64,000 nt of DNA, from NCBI RefSeq assembly GCF_003123685.1, contig NZ_QCYJ01000005.1, positions 372,001-436,000 on the forward strand, in the 5' to 3' direction. Within the stretch, counting starts at the first letter, position 1. Every line of letters begins with the position of its first letter. Both the position numbers and the translations under genes were made by a program. Positions 1-9,490 of the stretch are shown here, piece after piece. Below the pieces are notes generated by a model. That model was not told where the DNA came from and did no database searches. It saw only the letters and a list, made by a program, of their open reading frames with translations. This DNA comes from Nocardia aurea. GTDB lineage: Bacteria > Actinomycetota > Actinomycetes > Mycobacteriales > Mycobacteriaceae.

Positions 1-1198
1 CGACCAGCAGGATGTCGGTTTCGCGATACCTGCGCTTGAACGCGACCTTGCGGTCGTCACGCAGGCTGTTGATGAAGTCGTTGGTGAATTCCTCGGTGGA
101 GACGTATTTCACCCGCATACCGGGGAAAAGTCGCTGCGCGTAGTGCCCCGCCGCGTGCAGGAGATGGGTTTTGCCGAGGCCGGAGGCGCCCCAGACGAAC
201 AGCGGGTTGTACGCGCGCGCCGGTGCTTCGGCGATGGCGACCGCCGCCGCGTGCGCGAACCGGTTGGATGCGCCGATGACGAAGGTCTCGAACGTGTACT
301 TGGCGTTCAGGCTGGTCGAGGAGGAGGGCTGCGGGGATTCCTGGCTCTTGTTGAAATAGGTCGGCCAGGAATTGCGGACGCTGACCACCGGTTCTTCGTC
401 GCCGCGCGGAGACGGTTCCGGTTCGCGGACCGAGTCGTGCGCGGCCGTGACGGCCTGGTCGTCGTCGTGTTCGCGTACCGGCGAGCGCCCGGCCATCCGC
501 ATCGGTCCGGTTTCGGGCGAGAACAGCGATTCCTGGCCGGCCGGGCCGGGGCGGGATGGCTGTGCGCCGTCGCGACGCTGCGGCGGATGCCCTTCCGAGC
601 CGCCCGTTCCCGGGTAGTCGAGTTGGGGCGGAACCTGGTAGGTGTTCGTCGGGTAGTCGTCCACCGGGTATTCCGGCGCGGGCGCGTATTCCTGGGCGGG
701 CGAGTATTCGGTCGCCTGCGCGTATTCGCGGGTGCCCGGATACTCCGGCGTCGGGACGTAATCGGCGGGCGCGGCGTAGCGCGGCGTTCCGTAATCGCCG
801 CGACCAGGGAATTCGCCCCCCTGGGCGCGGGGTGTCTCGCGTGCCCGCTCGGGCCTGCTCGTCATCCGCGCGTGCCGGGGGTTGGCGCCGGGCCGGTCGG
901 GCGTCGGGGTCGCCGGTGCGGCGATGCGCACCCCGAGACCTTCTACCTGGGGGCCGAGTCGCCTGCCCAGCGAGCGCAGGATCGGTTCGCGCAGATCGCG
1001 TTCGATGGCCTCCTGGGCCAGCGACGAGGGGACCGAAAGCAGCGCGAAACCCTGGGCGACAGTGATCGGCTTGACCAGTTTCAGCCAGGCCTGCTGCGCG
1101 CGTGTCACCGCGGGGATCGTCCCGTCGGCAGAACCGGTGGTGAGTTCGGCGATCACCTCGGGCCACACCGTGGCCAACACGTTCTGCTCGTCGTCCAT
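1..1198 (-). CDS. dnaA: Chromosomal replication initiator DnaA (C-terminus outside window)
   Basis: Initiator ATPase that binds DnaA boxes and opens oriC. Reading leftwards from ATG 1198 (GGAGG about 7 nt upstream) gives [19 protein letters not shown], a typical domain I. A long Pro/Glu/Tyr-rich linker covers roughly residues 90-280. The AAA+ domain follows, with [20 protein letters not shown] and Walker [10 protein letters not shown] near residue 335. The frame is still open at base 1 (about residue 399), so Walker B, the arginine finger and the DNA-binding domain IV lie outside the window. The linker is long, and between about residues 140 and 200 it is periodically rich in tyrosine. It is divergent from rpmH; DnaA boxes in the shared upstream region suggest autoregulation, as known for other dnaA genes. 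Confidence 0.97.
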   Translation of the reverse strand, partial: MDDEQNVLATVWPEVIAELTTGSADGTIPAVTRAQQAWLKLVKPITVAQGFALLSVPSSLAQEAIERDLREPILRSLGRRLGPQVEGLGVRIAAPATPTPDRPGANPRHARMTSRPERARETPRAQGGEFPGRGDYGTPRYAAPADYVPTPEYPGTREYAQATEYSPAQEYAPAPEYPVDDYPTNTYQVPPQLDYPGTGGSEGHPPQRRDGAQPSRPGPAGQESLFSPETGPMRMAGRSPVREHDDDQAVTAAHDSVREPEPSPRGDEEPVVSVRNSWPTYFNKSQESPQPSSSTSLNAKYTFETFVIGASNRFAHAAAVAIAEAPARAYNPLFVWGASGLGKTHLLHAAGHYAQRLFPGMRVKYVSTEEFTNDFINSLRDDRKVAFKRRYRETDILLV

Positions 1199-1381
1199 GC
1201 AGTTTCCTCCCCGGAAGTAGGTCGATAGGAGCAGACGGCCGGGGTGCGCGGACATCTACCGTCGATGGTCGATATGGTGATCCCGCGTACAACCGAAACC
1301 GGGTCGGTCTCTGCTCTGTTCCCCCGGTTGCGGGCGGCGGCGTGGGCGCCGTCGGCCCTACGAATATGCCACTCCAGGGGT

Positions 1382-1413
1382 CTTTCCACACAATTATCCA
1401 CAGATGTGGACAA
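1382..1413. promoter_or_regulatory. DnaA box cluster upstream of dnaA
   Basis: TTATCCACA at 1394-1402 is an exact consensus box. TGTGGACAA at 1405-1413 is its inverted partner (TTGTCCACA, the form common in actinobacteria), 2 bp away. CTTTCCACA at 1382-1390 is a degenerate third copy. The closely spaced inverted pair about 190 bp upstream of the dnaA start suggests DnaA-mediated control of dnaA and/or rpmH. Confidence 0.75.
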
Positions 1414-1528
1414 CCCTGGGGAAATCCGGATCTGTCGTGGATTCGGCCTGTGAAAGGCCTGTACCAGGGGTTCTTCGGCAAACTTTCGGCAACGCCGAGT
1501 GGCGCTTGCGGTAGCGTACGCACAGGGG

Positions 1529-1537
1529 TGTGGACGA
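1529..1537 (-). promoter_or_regulatory. Additional DnaA box
   Basis: TGTGGACGA reads TCGTCCACA on the minus strand, an 8/9 match to TTGTCCACA. It lies about 115 bp from the box cluster on the rpmH side. A single box of this quality could occur by chance; its position is the main support. Confidence 0.45.
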
Positions 1538-1619
1538 ACTCACCATCGCGGGTGGGTGTCGCTCCCTTCTCGACGGGAACCGCGCAGGTCGGACCGCGAA
1601 CCCGACAGGTGGGCCGAGT

Positions 1620-1648
1620 TTGACCCTCCGGGGGACGGTCAGTACCCT
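1620..1648 (+). promoter_or_regulatory. Probable rpmH promoter
   Basis: TTGACC (1620-1625) and TACCCT (1643-1648) are separated by 17 bp, a good primary-sigma spacing with a GC-type -10 typical of actinobacteria. It lies about 210 bp before the rpmH start and would give a long 5' leader. This is inferred from sequence only. Confidence 0.5.
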
Positions 1649-1858
1649 CGTACAGTCACCCCTTGGTGCGGTGGCGGTTCTGTGCTGGCTCTGTCCTAGC
1701 GACGGATCGCCGGTGTGGTTCGAGAACTGTTGGTTCGACGACCGACTGTGCGCCAGGACCGACGCGCGCCGAGGATGACCTACCAAGCGATTCGTCGCGC
1801 ATATCAATGACAAAGCTTCGGGCACCGTAGGTGCCCAACAACTCGAGGAGTGTTGACC

Positions 1859-2002
1859 GTGGCCAAGGGCAAGCGGACGTTCCAGCCGAACAACCGTCGT
1901 CGGGCGCGGGTTCACGGCTTCCGCCTCAGGATGCGGACCCGTGCGGGTCGCGCCATCGTTTCGGCGCGCCGCCGTAAGGGCCGCTCCGAACTCACTGCCT
2001 GA
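1859..2002 (+). CDS. rpmH: Ribosomal protein L34
   Basis: This 47-residue, highly basic protein is too short for usual ORF cut-offs. GTG 1859 (GAGGAG at 1845-1850) begins [20 protein letters not shown], and the RTRAGRAIV and RRRKGR segments follow, nearly identical to mycobacterial L34. It is a large-subunit protein near the tunnel exit. It is the first gene of the rpmH-rnpA-yidD-yidC-jag-rsmG run and diverges from dnaA, the classical arrangement. Confidence 0.98.
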   Translation: MAKGKRTFQPNNRRRARVHGFRLRMRTRAGRAIVSARRRKGRSELTA

Positions 2003-2023
2003 TCCTCGCTTTCGGACGCTCGG

Positions 2024-2488
2024 GTGTTGCCTGAGCCGTATCGGTTGCATCATCGTGCCGACTTCTCCCGGACGGTGCGCCGCGGCCAGCGAGTCGGGAG
2101 ACGAGATCTGGTCGTACACGCGCTTGTGCACGGGTACGACGGATTCGTCGGCGCGAGTGGACGAAACAGCGATCCGGTAGTCGCCGGATCGATGGTGCGC
2201 ATCGGCGGACCGAGGTTCGGATTGATTGTCAGCAAGGCGGTGGGCCCCGCGGTGATACGACACCGGGTGGCCCGCCGCCTGCGTCATATGTGCGCCCAGG
2301 TGATTCCGGAACTCACCGCCGAGGCCGACGTCGTCATCAGGGCACTGCCCGGTGCGGCGGACGCCGATTCGGCCGAGTTGCTCCGCCAGATCCGGGGCGC
2401 GCTGCGCAAACTCGACGTGTCGCCGCTCCCCTCGGAGTACCCCGGGGGCACACTCGATACGACCCGTGGGTCGGGTGATCGGTCGTGA
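2024..2488 (+). CDS. rnpA: Ribonuclease P protein component
   Basis: Protein subunit that helps the RNase P ribozyme bind pre-tRNA and cleave 5' leaders. The 154 residues begin [21 protein letters not shown], and the family's basic RNR-like segment appears as [12 protein letters not shown] near residues 80-90. GTG 2024 and TTG 2027 are adjacent possible starts. It lies 21 nt after rpmH, and its stop overlaps the yidD start (GTGA), indicating co-translation. The C-terminus is less conserved, as usual. Confidence 0.95.
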   Translation: MLPEPYRLHHRADFSRTVRRGQRVGRRDLVVHALVHGYDGFVGASGRNSDPVVAGSMVRIGGPRFGLIVSKAVGPAVIRHRVARRLRHMCAQVIPELTAEADVVIRALPGAADADSAELLRQIRGALRKLDVSPLPSEYPGGTLDTTRGSGDRS

Positions 2489-2838
2489 GCCCCCTCGCGA
2501 CGCTGGGTCGGCTACCGGCGCGGGCGCTGATCTTCCTCATCGAGCTGTACCGGACCTACGTCTCCCCCACGCGGATGCCGGTCTGTCGCTTCACCCCGAG
2601 TTGCAGTGAATACGCGGTCACCGCGCTACGCACCCGTGGGCTGGTCGTCGGCCTCGGATTGACGGTCGTGCGACTGGCCAAATGTGCGCCCTGGCACCCT
2701 GGTGGGTGGGACCCCGTCCCGGAGCGTCGCGGACGCGACCGGAACGAGGCGGTCGCCGACCCTGTGGGCTCGGCACCACACGCTTGTAAAGGATCACCGC
2801 GCGCGGTGGTCGGCGACACGAACGACGGGAGTGCATAG
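2485..2838 (+). CDS. yidD: Membrane protein insertion efficiency factor YidD
   Basis: Small protein that assists YidC/Sec-dependent membrane protein insertion. It shows the family core: an N-terminal amphipathic stretch ([17 protein letters not shown]), [19 protein letters not shown] with its conserved cysteines, and [13 protein letters not shown]. The family core ends near residue 80; the remaining 35 residues form a polar, non-conserved tail. GTG 2485 overlaps the rnpA stop, and the TAG at 2836-2838 lies 4 nt before the chosen yidC start. Confidence 0.95.
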   Translation: MSPLATLGRLPARALIFLIELYRTYVSPTRMPVCRFTPSCSEYAVTALRTRGLVVGLGLTVVRLAKCAPWHPGGWDPVPERRGRDRNEAVADPVGSAPHACKGSPRAVVGDTNDGSA

Positions 2839-2842
2839 AGCC

Positions 2843-3937
2843 GTGCTCGACTTCATTTATTACCCGGTGTCCTGGATCTTGTGGTTCTGGCACCGAGTCT
2901 TCGCGGCCATCCCCGGCCTCGGTCCGGATAACGGACTCACCTGGTCACTCGCCGTGGTGTTCCTGGTATTCACGCTGCGCGTGCTGCTGTACAAGCCGTT
3001 CGTGAAGCAGGTCCGCACCACCAAACAGATGCAGGAATTGCAGCCCCAGATCAAGGAGTTGCAGAAGAAATACAAGAACGACCGCCAGAAGATGGCGCTG
3101 GAGATGCAGAAGCTCCAGAAGGACAACGGCTTCAACCCGCTCATGGGCTGCCTGCCGGTCCTGGCCCAGGTGCCGGTCTTCATCGGTCTGTTCCACGTCC
3201 TGCGCTCGTTCAACCGGACCGGCCATGGATTCGGTCAACTCGGAATGTCGCCCGAGGAGAACGCCAATACCGCGAACTACGTCTTCAGCGCGGCCGATGT
3301 CCAGTCCTTCCTCGGCGCCCGTATCTTCGGCGCCCCCATCTCCGCCTTCATCACCACCCCCACCGCGGAACTCCAGGCCTTCGCCGACTACGGCGGTATC
3401 CCGTCCAAGCTGAGCATCGCGCTGGTCGCGATTCCGCTGATGGTGATCGCCGGTCTGGCGACCCACTTCAACGCCCGCGCATCCGTCGCCCGTCAGACTC
3501 CCGAGGCCGCCGCGAACCCGCAGGCCGCGATGATGAACAAGCTCGCGCTGTGGGTCTTCCCGCTCGGTGTGCTCGTCGGTGGTCCGTTCCTGCCCATCGC
3601 GATCCTGCTCTACTGGGTGTCGAACAATATTTGGACTTACGGGCAGCAGCATCTCGTCTTCGGTCGGATGGCCAAGGAAGAAGAAGAGAAGAAGCAGGCC
3701 AAGCTCGAATTGCGAGCGCAGAACGCACCGAAACCGGGTGTGAAACCGGTCAGCACCAAGAAGAAATCCGACACGGCGGTCACCGATGATGTCCCCGTCG
3801 ACGATGTGCCCGCGCAGGCGGAGCCCTCGACGAACGGCACCGCGAAGAACGGTAGCCGCGGGTCCGGACAGCGCAGGCCCGGTGGCCAGAAGCGTCCGGG
3901 CAACCGGGGCCGCGCCAACCAGAAGCGGCGGCGCTGA
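2843..3937 (+). CDS. yidC: Membrane protein insertase YidC
   Basis: Inserts membrane proteins alone or with SecYEG. This is the Gram-positive type: [17 protein letters not shown] (TM1), TM2 with RVLLYKPF, then the coiled hairpin [19 protein letters not shown]. After that comes [23 protein letters not shown], and conserved [18 protein letters not shown] and YWVSNNIWT segments. The tail is charged and ends in a very basic stretch ([21 protein letters not shown]), which in relatives is thought to contact ribosomes. GTG 2843 is chosen because homology starts at LDFIYYP and GGGAG lies about 10 nt upstream. The frame is open back to 2684, over yidD, which is not credible coding. Confidence 0.95.
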   Translation: MLDFIYYPVSWILWFWHRVFAAIPGLGPDNGLTWSLAVVFLVFTLRVLLYKPFVKQVRTTKQMQELQPQIKELQKKYKNDRQKMALEMQKLQKDNGFNPLMGCLPVLAQVPVFIGLFHVLRSFNRTGHGFGQLGMSPEENANTANYVFSAADVQSFLGARIFGAPISAFITTPTAELQAFADYGGIPSKLSIALVAIPLMVIAGLATHFNARASVARQTPEAAANPQAAMMNKLALWVFPLGVLVGGPFLPIAILLYWVSNNIWTYGQQHLVFGRMAKEEEEKKQAKLELRAQNAPKPGVKPVSTKKKSDTAVTDDVPVDDVPAQAEPSTNGTAKNGSRGSGQRRPGGQKRPGNRGRANQKRRR

Positions 3938-4049
3938 ACGTTGATCGGCCCGGCCCGCGAGGCCCGCTGATTCCCTGAGCAACCCCTTGATCGCGTACCA
4001 CCGGGCGGCGGTCGCCAGGCGTGCGTGACGAGCAGATGAAGGAAATCAA

Positions 4050-4601
4050 ATGACTGTTGAGACCGACGGAGGGGACGCCACAGTGGCGACGACGATGGTG
4101 AACGCCGGGACGGAGCCCGACGACGTCGCGAACGACGCCGAGGAAGCCCTGATCGAAGAGGGCGAGATCGCCGGCGATTACCTCGAGCAGTTACTCGACG
4201 TTTTGGATTTCGATGGTGATATCGATCTCGACGTCGAGGGCGATCGTGCCATCGTGAGCATCGACGGCGGCCGCGATCTGTCGAAGCTGGTCGGCCACAA
4301 CGGTGAGGTGCTGGACGCGCTCCAAGAGCTCACCCGCCTCGCCGTTCAGCAGACGACCGGCGTCCGCAGTCGGCTGATGTTGGATGTGGCGGGGTGGCGG
4401 GCCAAGCGTCGCGAGGAGCTGAGCGCCCTCGGTACCGCCGCGGCCCAGCGGGTGCTGGAATCCGGCGCGGCGGAACCGCTCGCCGCGATGACCCCCTTCG
4501 AACGCAAGATCGTGCACGATGCGGTCGCGGCCGTCGAGGGTGTCAGCAGCGAGAGCGAAGGCGTGGAGCCGAACCGTCACGTGGTCGTTGTTCCAGCCTG
4601 A
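4050..4601 (+). CDS. jag: KH/R3H RNA-binding protein Jag (KhpB)
   Basis: Single-strand nucleic-acid-binding protein, a partner of KhpA in other Gram-positives and linked there to cell elongation. The N-terminal 45 residues are acidic. A KH domain follows with the GxxG loop in LVGHNGEVLDAL (about residue 88). The C-terminal R3H domain shows PFERKIVHDAVA (about residues 150-160), with the R..H spacing. The usual N-terminal Jag domain is absent, as in mycobacterial homologues. ATG 4050 follows GAAGGA. A strong UUCG-loop terminator lies 57 bp after the stop. Confidence 0.93.
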   Translation: MTVETDGGDATVATTMVNAGTEPDDVANDAEEALIEEGEIAGDYLEQLLDVLDFDGDIDLDVEGDRAIVSIDGGRDLSKLVGHNGEVLDALQELTRLAVQQTTGVRSRLMLDVAGWRAKRREELSALGTAAAQRVLESGAAEPLAAMTPFERKIVHDAVAAVEGVSSESEGVEPNRHVVVVPA

Positions 4602-4657
4602 TTTCGTATGACTCTCAGTGTGGACGAATTTCGTCACCCTGACGAAATTGAGTGGAT

Positions 4658-4685
4658 GGGCCTCCGATCTTCGGATCGGAGGCCC
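4658..4685 (+). terminator. UUCG-loop terminator after jag
   Basis: GGGCCTCCGATC, loop TTCG, GATCGGAGGCCC: a perfect 12-bp GC-rich stem capped by a stable UUCG tetraloop, followed by TCTCC. It ends the rpmH-jag transcript. It also argues against any rsmG start upstream of 4686 and implies a separate rsmG promoter between 4686 and 4735. Confidence 0.85.
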
Positions 4686-4747
4686 TCTCCATATCTGATA
4701 TCGGCCCGCTCCCCCGGCTGCGGAAATCCGTCATCGGAGGTATGCCT

Positions 4748-5536
4748 GTGATCGACTCGAGCTGGGAAGGGATGTTTCACGTGGAACGAGATCTCGATGG
4801 AAGCGCCGCAATGTCTGCCGAGTCGGAGCCGCCCGCCGAGGCTGCCGTCATCTTCGGCGACCGGTTGGAGATCGCCCGCCGGTACTATCTCGCGTTGGCC
4901 AGCGCCGGGGTGGAGCGCGGACTGATCGGCCCCCGGGAGGTTCCGCGACTCTGGGATCGTCACATCCTCAACTGCGCTGTCATCGGTGAATTGATTCCCG
5001 AAGGCGCGACCGTCGTCGATATCGGCAGCGGCGCCGGACTGCCCGGCATCCCGCTCGCCATCACCCGACCGGATCTTCGGATCACCCTGGTCGAGCCACT
5101 CCTCCGCCGGACCATCTTCCTCAGCGAATTCATCGAGTCCGCCGGGCTGGACGTAACCGTCGTCCGCGGCCGCGCCGAACAATCCGGGGTGATGAAAGAA
5201 GCGGGCGGCGCGGATGTTGTCACCTCCCGGGCCGTAGCCCCCCTCGCCAAGCTCGCTCAGTGGTCCCTACCCCTCCTGCGGGACCACGGACGCATGCTTG
5301 CCCTGAAAGGTGCCAGTGCCGCAGAGGAATTGGAGCGCGACGGCGAGGCATTGGCTCGCGCCGGTGCCGGCAATGCCGAAGTCCTCCAATGTGGCGCCGG
5401 TATCGCGTCGACACCGACGGTCGTGATCAGTGCGATCCGGCTCCCTCGCTCGGAGCGGGGGTCGCACCGTCATGGGAAAGGGGGATCGGGTCGTCGGGGG
5501 AAGGACGCCAAGGGGCGGGGCGAGGGGGCGAGTTGA
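4748..5536 (+). CDS. rsmG: 16S rRNA (guanine-N7) methyltransferase RsmG (GidB)
   Basis: SAM-dependent methylation of G527 of 16S rRNA; in related bacteria its loss gives low-level streptomycin resistance. About 262 residues with [20 protein letters not shown] motif [29 protein letters not shown] and [13 protein letters not shown]. The C-terminus carries an extra basic Gly/Arg/Lys/His tail of about 30 residues. GTG 4748 lies 7 nt after GGAGG (4736-4740); ATG 4742 is too close to that site and ATG 4772 is an alternative. Codons for FHVER coincide with a parS-like site at 4774-4787, so the N-terminal coding sequence doubles as a ParB target. Confidence 0.93.
   Translation: MIDSSWEGMFHVERDLDGSAAMSAESEPPAEAAVIFGDRLEIARRYYLALASAGVERGLIGPREVPRLWDRHILNCAVIGELIPEGATVVDIGSGAGLPGIPLAITRPDLRITLVEPLLRRTIFLSEFIESAGLDVTVVRGRAEQSGVMKEAGGADVVTSRAVAPLAKLAQWSLPLLRDHGRMLALKGASAAEELERDGEALARAGAGNAEVLQCGAGIASTPTVVISAIRLPRSERGSHRHGKGGSGRRGKDAKGRGEGAS
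4774..4787. promoter_or_regulatory. parS: parS-like site 1 (inside rsmG 5' end)
   Basis: GTTTCACGTGGAAC matches 13/14 of the actinobacterial parS core GTTTCACGTGAAAC. It lies in the first codons of rsmG (about residues 9-14). Confidence 0.8.
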
Positions 5537-5631
5537 TGGGGCGAGTTCGCGGGATCGCGTGGGCGATCTGATGGAGGGGGCTTGCGGGTTGTCCGCGCGT
5601 CCGTCTCCGGGTCTGTCTCCGGCTGTCCTGT

Positions 5632-5645
5632 GTTTCCCGTGAAAC
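5632..5645. promoter_or_regulatory. parS: parS-like site 2
   Basis: GTTTCCCGTGAAAC, 13/14 to the parS core; the flanking bases extend the match to 15/16 (TG...CA). It is the first site in the gene-free region, about 95 bp after the rsmG stop. Confidence 0.8.
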
Positions 5646-5864
5646 AGTGCGCGGTGGGTCCGCGTAAGGGTAGGCCGGTTGCGGCAGTCCGAGTTGTAGT
5701 CCGTGGGCGGCACGGCTGTGGCGGATCGTGCGCTTCGTGTGCGGACTGAGCGGGATCTCAGGTAGGCGTAGTTCGATCAACGCGCGTGTGGGTTGCTGAC
5801 TCGCCGGTGTTGGTTCGTGAGCGCAATGGGCCAGACGTGGCGGTGGCTCCCCCGGTGTTCGTGA

Positions 5865-5930
5865 GTTGCTCGTCGCCGACGAGCAACGCGGTCTCCGACT
5901 GGTGCTGGCCGACAGGGGTCAGCACCAGTC
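5865..5930. repeat. Pair of adjacent strong hairpins
   Basis: First: GTTGCTCGTCG, C, CGACGAGCAAC (5865-5887), a perfect 11-bp palindrome with a 1-bp centre. Second: GACTGGTGCTG...CAGCACCAGTC (5897-5930), 11 perfect pairs plus three more with one wobble, loop GACAGG. They are 9 bp apart in otherwise gene-free DNA. They could be a double terminator, a structured RNA or a protein site; nothing in the sequence decides. Confidence 0.7.
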
Positions 5931-6307
5931 GGGTCAACAGCGTCACGTCGAGGGTGCTGCCAGATCACGGTGCTGCCATTCCTCTGGGTCCTTCTGACGC
6001 GTCTGCGGAGGAATCTCCTGACGCCCGGAACGAATCCGTATACGCGTCCGCTCGATGCGAGGATTTCGAACGTGACGACACTTCTCTCGACCTTTTGTAC
6101 GAACTCCGTCACTGATCGAGGAAGGGCCGGTGTCTGGAGTGTGTGGTCGCGTGTGCGGCGAACCGGGGCGTACAGCTGCGCGGTGTGATCGAAAGCCTCG
6201 TAGGCCGCCCGCAGTCAGGGCGGCACTCCCCCACGTAGGGACGCCGCCGCTTTTCCCTCAGCGGCCTCGACGTGAGCACTGGTAGGTCCCCCGGTCGAGA
6301 CCAATGT

Positions 6308-6355
6308 CGCGAGATCCCTGCGGCAGCCCGACGCGAGATCCCCGCGGCAGCCCGA
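6308..6355. repeat. 24-bp tandem duplication
   Basis: Two abutting 24-bp copies (6308-6331 and 6332-6355) differ at one base (CCCTGC against CCCCGC). A shorter tandem duplication of CCGTTGTGGCGCGA lies at about 6493-6524. Both support slippage-driven growth of this non-coding stretch. Confidence 0.8.
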
Positions 6356-6903
6356 TGAGCCGAAAGCGCCGCCGCACATGTCATCGATGGCGATAGCGGC
6401 CCACCCCAGGAGTGGTAACGACGATCGTCTGATTTGTAGTGCCACTTGGACACGCTTGAAGCCGCTGATCGACTTCGGTCCTCGCTCTGACTTCCGTTGT
6501 GGCGCGACCTCCGTTGTGGCGCGATTCAGAACAGGTGTCGTGTGATGAAAAATCGAGCCTCTCGACGCGCATCGTGTTGACCGGAGCGTCATACAGCGCA
6601 GAGGGGAGACGTGTCGAGCCACAAGGTTTGCCGCGACGTCGTGGGTGGTCGGCACCTGCCAGTGCGCGCGTTTCAAGTCCCGTTCGCCCCAAGCCGTGCT
6701 GCCCCCTCCGTTGCAAGCAGGTCGTTGCTCCACCTATTTGAGTGGTGAGGGCGGTCAGCGGCGCTCCGTCTGCCAATGTCACCTGGATCGTCACCTGGAT
6801 CGCGATCGACAAGTAATGCTGTCGGCTCGGAGATGTATCCGCGGAGACTGCGCGCACACAATCGTCCGGGACAAACTGCCGACCGGCGCAGCCGGAGGCT
6901 GCC

Positions 6904-7029
6904 GCCATCCGCCATCCGCCATCCGCCATCCGCCATCCGCCATCCGCCATCCGCCATCCGCCATCCGCCATCCGCCATCCGCCATCCGCCATCCGCCATC
7001 CGCCATCCGCCATCCGCCATCCGCCATCA
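6904..7029. repeat. 7-bp tandem array (GCCATCC), 17 perfect copies
   Basis: GCCATCC is repeated without interruption or mismatch from 6904 to 7022 (17 units), followed by one degenerate unit GCCATCA. A 7-bp period shifts the reading frame each unit, so three frames stay open by chance (peptide repeat HPPSAIR). The lack of mismatches indicates recent or continuing copy-number change, so length probably varies between strains. Confidence 0.97.
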
Positions 7030-7485
7030 CTGGCATTTGCTCCATGCTCGTGCAGTCTCTGAACGGGGATGGCGGCCGTTGTCGGCTGGTACACCTCGGC
7101 ACGTTGGTCGGTGGCGGACTGTTCGACACTGTGCCGCAGGGGTGGGTTCGCACCCATTGGAGTAGTTCTCGGATTTCGGGGACCGCGCCGCCAGTTGGAC
7201 TCGCATGGCTGGATTGCCGTTGGCCGATGTGAAGGTGGTCGGCCAGAAGGCCATCGGGCTGACCGGGTATCGGGCTGACGGGTACGCCGGTCTAGTTGGG
7301 TGCGCTGGGTGGTGGTGACTGACAGAGCAGGGCAGGCGGAGCGGCACTGCCGAACCCGGGGTGGGCTGGTGCCCCTGAGATTTTCGGCGCCAGGGATACG
7401 CGCGCTTGGCGCTCGCTTCAGCTGGTTGGGTGTGAGCTGCTCGCTGGGAGCGTGACGGTCGGAGTGTTGGACGACTGAGGTGGGC

Positions 7486-7581
7486 GACTGATCGTGATCG
7501 GGTAAGGACACGACCCGAGGATGCCGCTCAGCTCCATGATGGATTGAGCCTTTGGTTCGATGGCAGTGTGCAGTGTGGGGA
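7486..7581 (+). repeat. Diverged direct repeat A, copy 1
   Basis: Similar to 9491-9584. The best stretch, about 42 bp from GATGGATTG through GCCTTTGGTTCGATGGCAGTG to TGTGGGG, has only about two differences between copies. The flanks are more diverged and no reading frame is preserved. Confidence 0.75.
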
Positions 7582-7705
7582 GCGATTCCCGGTCTGGGAA
7601 GAAGGCGTGGCGGATACCAATACGTTCGGCGGACGGTGACTGAAAAGAAGATTCACGGTGTGGCCACTCCCCTGGAGTCCCGCTGCCGCGCTGCGGTCAG
7701 TCGTG

Positions 7706-7719
7706 GTTTCCCGTGAAAC
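7706..7719. promoter_or_regulatory. parS: parS-like site 3
   Basis: GTTTCCCGTGAAAC, the same 13/14 variant as at 5632. It lies about 125 bp downstream of direct repeat A copy 1. Confidence 0.78.
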
Positions 7720-8178
7720 ATGCGTCCGTGGGTGGTCATGGAACGTGGTCATCGAGAGGGGGCTGCCGAGGTGCCGTTGCCGCCGAGGCTTCGGGATGCC
7801 GCTGCCGAGCGTGCGGACGAAGACCGCGAGCGACGGCGATGCGGCCACACGGCGTGGTAACGGAGAAGCGGTGTAGACCGTAGCGATTCGAGGGTGGGCG
7901 CGTGTCGTCGCCGATTCCCACGCGTTGAGGTCGCCTCCGAAAGTGACCGGTGCGGACGCTCACCGCCATGGCGGGTGGCACGTATTTGCGGGTGGGCATC
8001 ACGATCATCAAAAACCTGTCGTCGGTAACAGGTCACCCATTGCGGTCAGGTGGCGTGCCGACGACCTACATCTGGGCGGCACGCAACGGCCGGGGCCAGG
8101 TTGCGGAGAAGTCATTGCGGAGGTGTGCGCACGAGAATTCTTGGCACCGGAACCGCCGGGGTTCGAGCGCCTTGGTCG

Positions 8179-8220
8179 TCTGATGCGCTCGACGAACGGC
8201 TGCGCAGGAGAACCGGGCTG
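8179..8220 (+). repeat. Diverged direct repeat B, copy 1
   Basis: GATGCGCTCGACGAACGGCT and the following GCAGGAGAACCGGGCTG resemble 10800-10841 (GATGCGTGATATGAACGGCT, GCAGGAGAGCCGCGCTG). In copy 1 the next parS-like site is about 150 bp downstream; in copy 2 it follows almost directly. Confidence 0.6.
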
Positions 8221-8373
8221 AGGTCTGGCGGCCGGTCTGCCGCCGTGGACCGCGATCATCCGACCGTTCATGGATGGGTATCGACGGCACTTCATCATGC
8301 GGATACGACTCCCGTTGCGCATCACTCCCCTGCGTTCGGCTTCCGAACGACTCCGGACATCTGATCGGTGAAT

Positions 8374-8387
8374 GATCCACGTGAAAC
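8374..8387. promoter_or_regulatory. parS: Weak parS-like site 4
   Basis: GATCCACGTGAAAC, 12/14: the right half-site is intact and the left is degenerate. It is the weakest of the series and may be a decaying copy. Confidence 0.5.
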
Positions 8388-9490
8388 CGTGTACCTGTCG
8401 AGGGCTGGGAGATGCGCTCGGCTGACCCGCGAGCCCGTCGCGGTAGTCGGTGTTCAGGTGAATGGGTGGGAGTGGACCGTCTGCGTGGATACGTTGACAT
8501 CTCGCACCGCGTCGTCGAGCGAATCCACGCGGTCCTCGTTGGCGGTCCCGTCGATCGGGCGGACGTCGACGGTTTCGTCGGAACGGATGACAGAGGTTCT
8601 GATTTCATTGGTACGCAGAGTCGTCGCGACACGTGTGGACGACGACTGATCGGGCCGGAGTAATTAGGGGTGGCGAGACGGTCAACCGCCTTCGGATCGA
8701 TGATCTCTCGTATCGAGGGTGACCCCACGCCTCGCCTTGTCTGTTGGATGGCTCCCGCTGGCTTCGGTGTTCGGTTGGAGGCGATCGTGCGGCGAGGGTG
8801 CGCAGCCCTGACAGTGGAGCGCCAGACGGCAACCGTTGGATGTTTTCGCGGCACAAGAGCCAGTGATGTGGAAAGAGCGACAAGACCACGAATGGTTGAT
8901 CAGCGGTCTGTGCGAACAGAAGACGGTGGCGTGGTAGCGGCCTGCTTCCGACGCACCGCTATGAGGGGAATAGTCGGCGTATCGCGACGATGCCGAGGAA
9001 AGCGGGTCGATCCCGGGTCGTTGACGGCCTGGCCCGCAGGATGGCGGCGGCCCAACCGCTCGCCTTCGGAGAGCTCAGCGGCGGGTGTTCGTCGGCGAGG
9101 TCCGGACCACGCGCGGGAATCGCGGACCGGGCGCAGGATTATCTGCACTCGACACGAGAAGGTCCATCACCTGACTTCGGCTCCCGTCGGAGCTCTGCCG
9201 ACTCGGAGCGAATTCTCCCGATTGGCCCATCCGCTGTCGACTTGTACCGAGTTCACACTCGCCGATGGTTTCGGGGTGCCCGCTGCCAGACTTGGCCGAC
9301 CTCGCTCGAGATGGACGTGGACTATGCGACGCGTCCACACCGATTCGGGCCACCGCTGCGAGCGGACGCCACCAATCGAACTCCGCGTAGGAACTGTGGG
9401 TTGGACGCTGCGACAACCTCCGAAGTAGTACGCGTACATCGGATGCCGACGGCCGACTCGATGGCACTGCGGGGAGCCGCCTCAACTGAA

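Larger units (their letters stand above)
1199..1858. other. dnaA-rpmH intergenic region
   Basis: This 660-bp divergent spacer has no convincing gene. It holds a cluster of DnaA-box-like 9-mers around 1382-1413, another at 1529-1537, and a sigma-70-type promoter for rpmH near 1620-1648. In Mycobacteriales oriC itself normally lies between dnaA and dnaN, outside this window, so these boxes are more likely regulatory than the origin proper. Confidence 0.7.

Noticed and set aside
57..1523. 488-residue minus-strand frame overlapping dnaA
   Set aside because: Arg/Pro/Gly-rich translation with no domain. The real dnaA frame on the same strand shows the initiator and Walker motifs, so this is a GC-driven shadow.
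1199..1858. oriC in the dnaA-rpmH spacer
   Set aside because: DnaA boxes are few and no AT-rich unwinding region is evident. In relatives oriC is on the dnaN side of dnaA, which lies outside the window.
6381..7511. 376-residue minus-strand frame with peptide repeat DGGWRMA
   Set aside because: The peptide repeat is only the 7-bp DNA array read in one frame. The 7-bp period keeps several frames open and none has other support.
8066..8854. 262-residue minus-strand frame in the gene-free region
   Set aside because: Same reasons; its sequence is rich in Arg/Ser/Thr/Pro as expected from chance frames, and it spans a parS-like site and repeat B.
8670..9428. 252-residue plus-strand frame in the gene-free region
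   Set aside because: No similarity, no RBS, random Arg/Ser-rich composition, and it would run across a region with diverged repeats.
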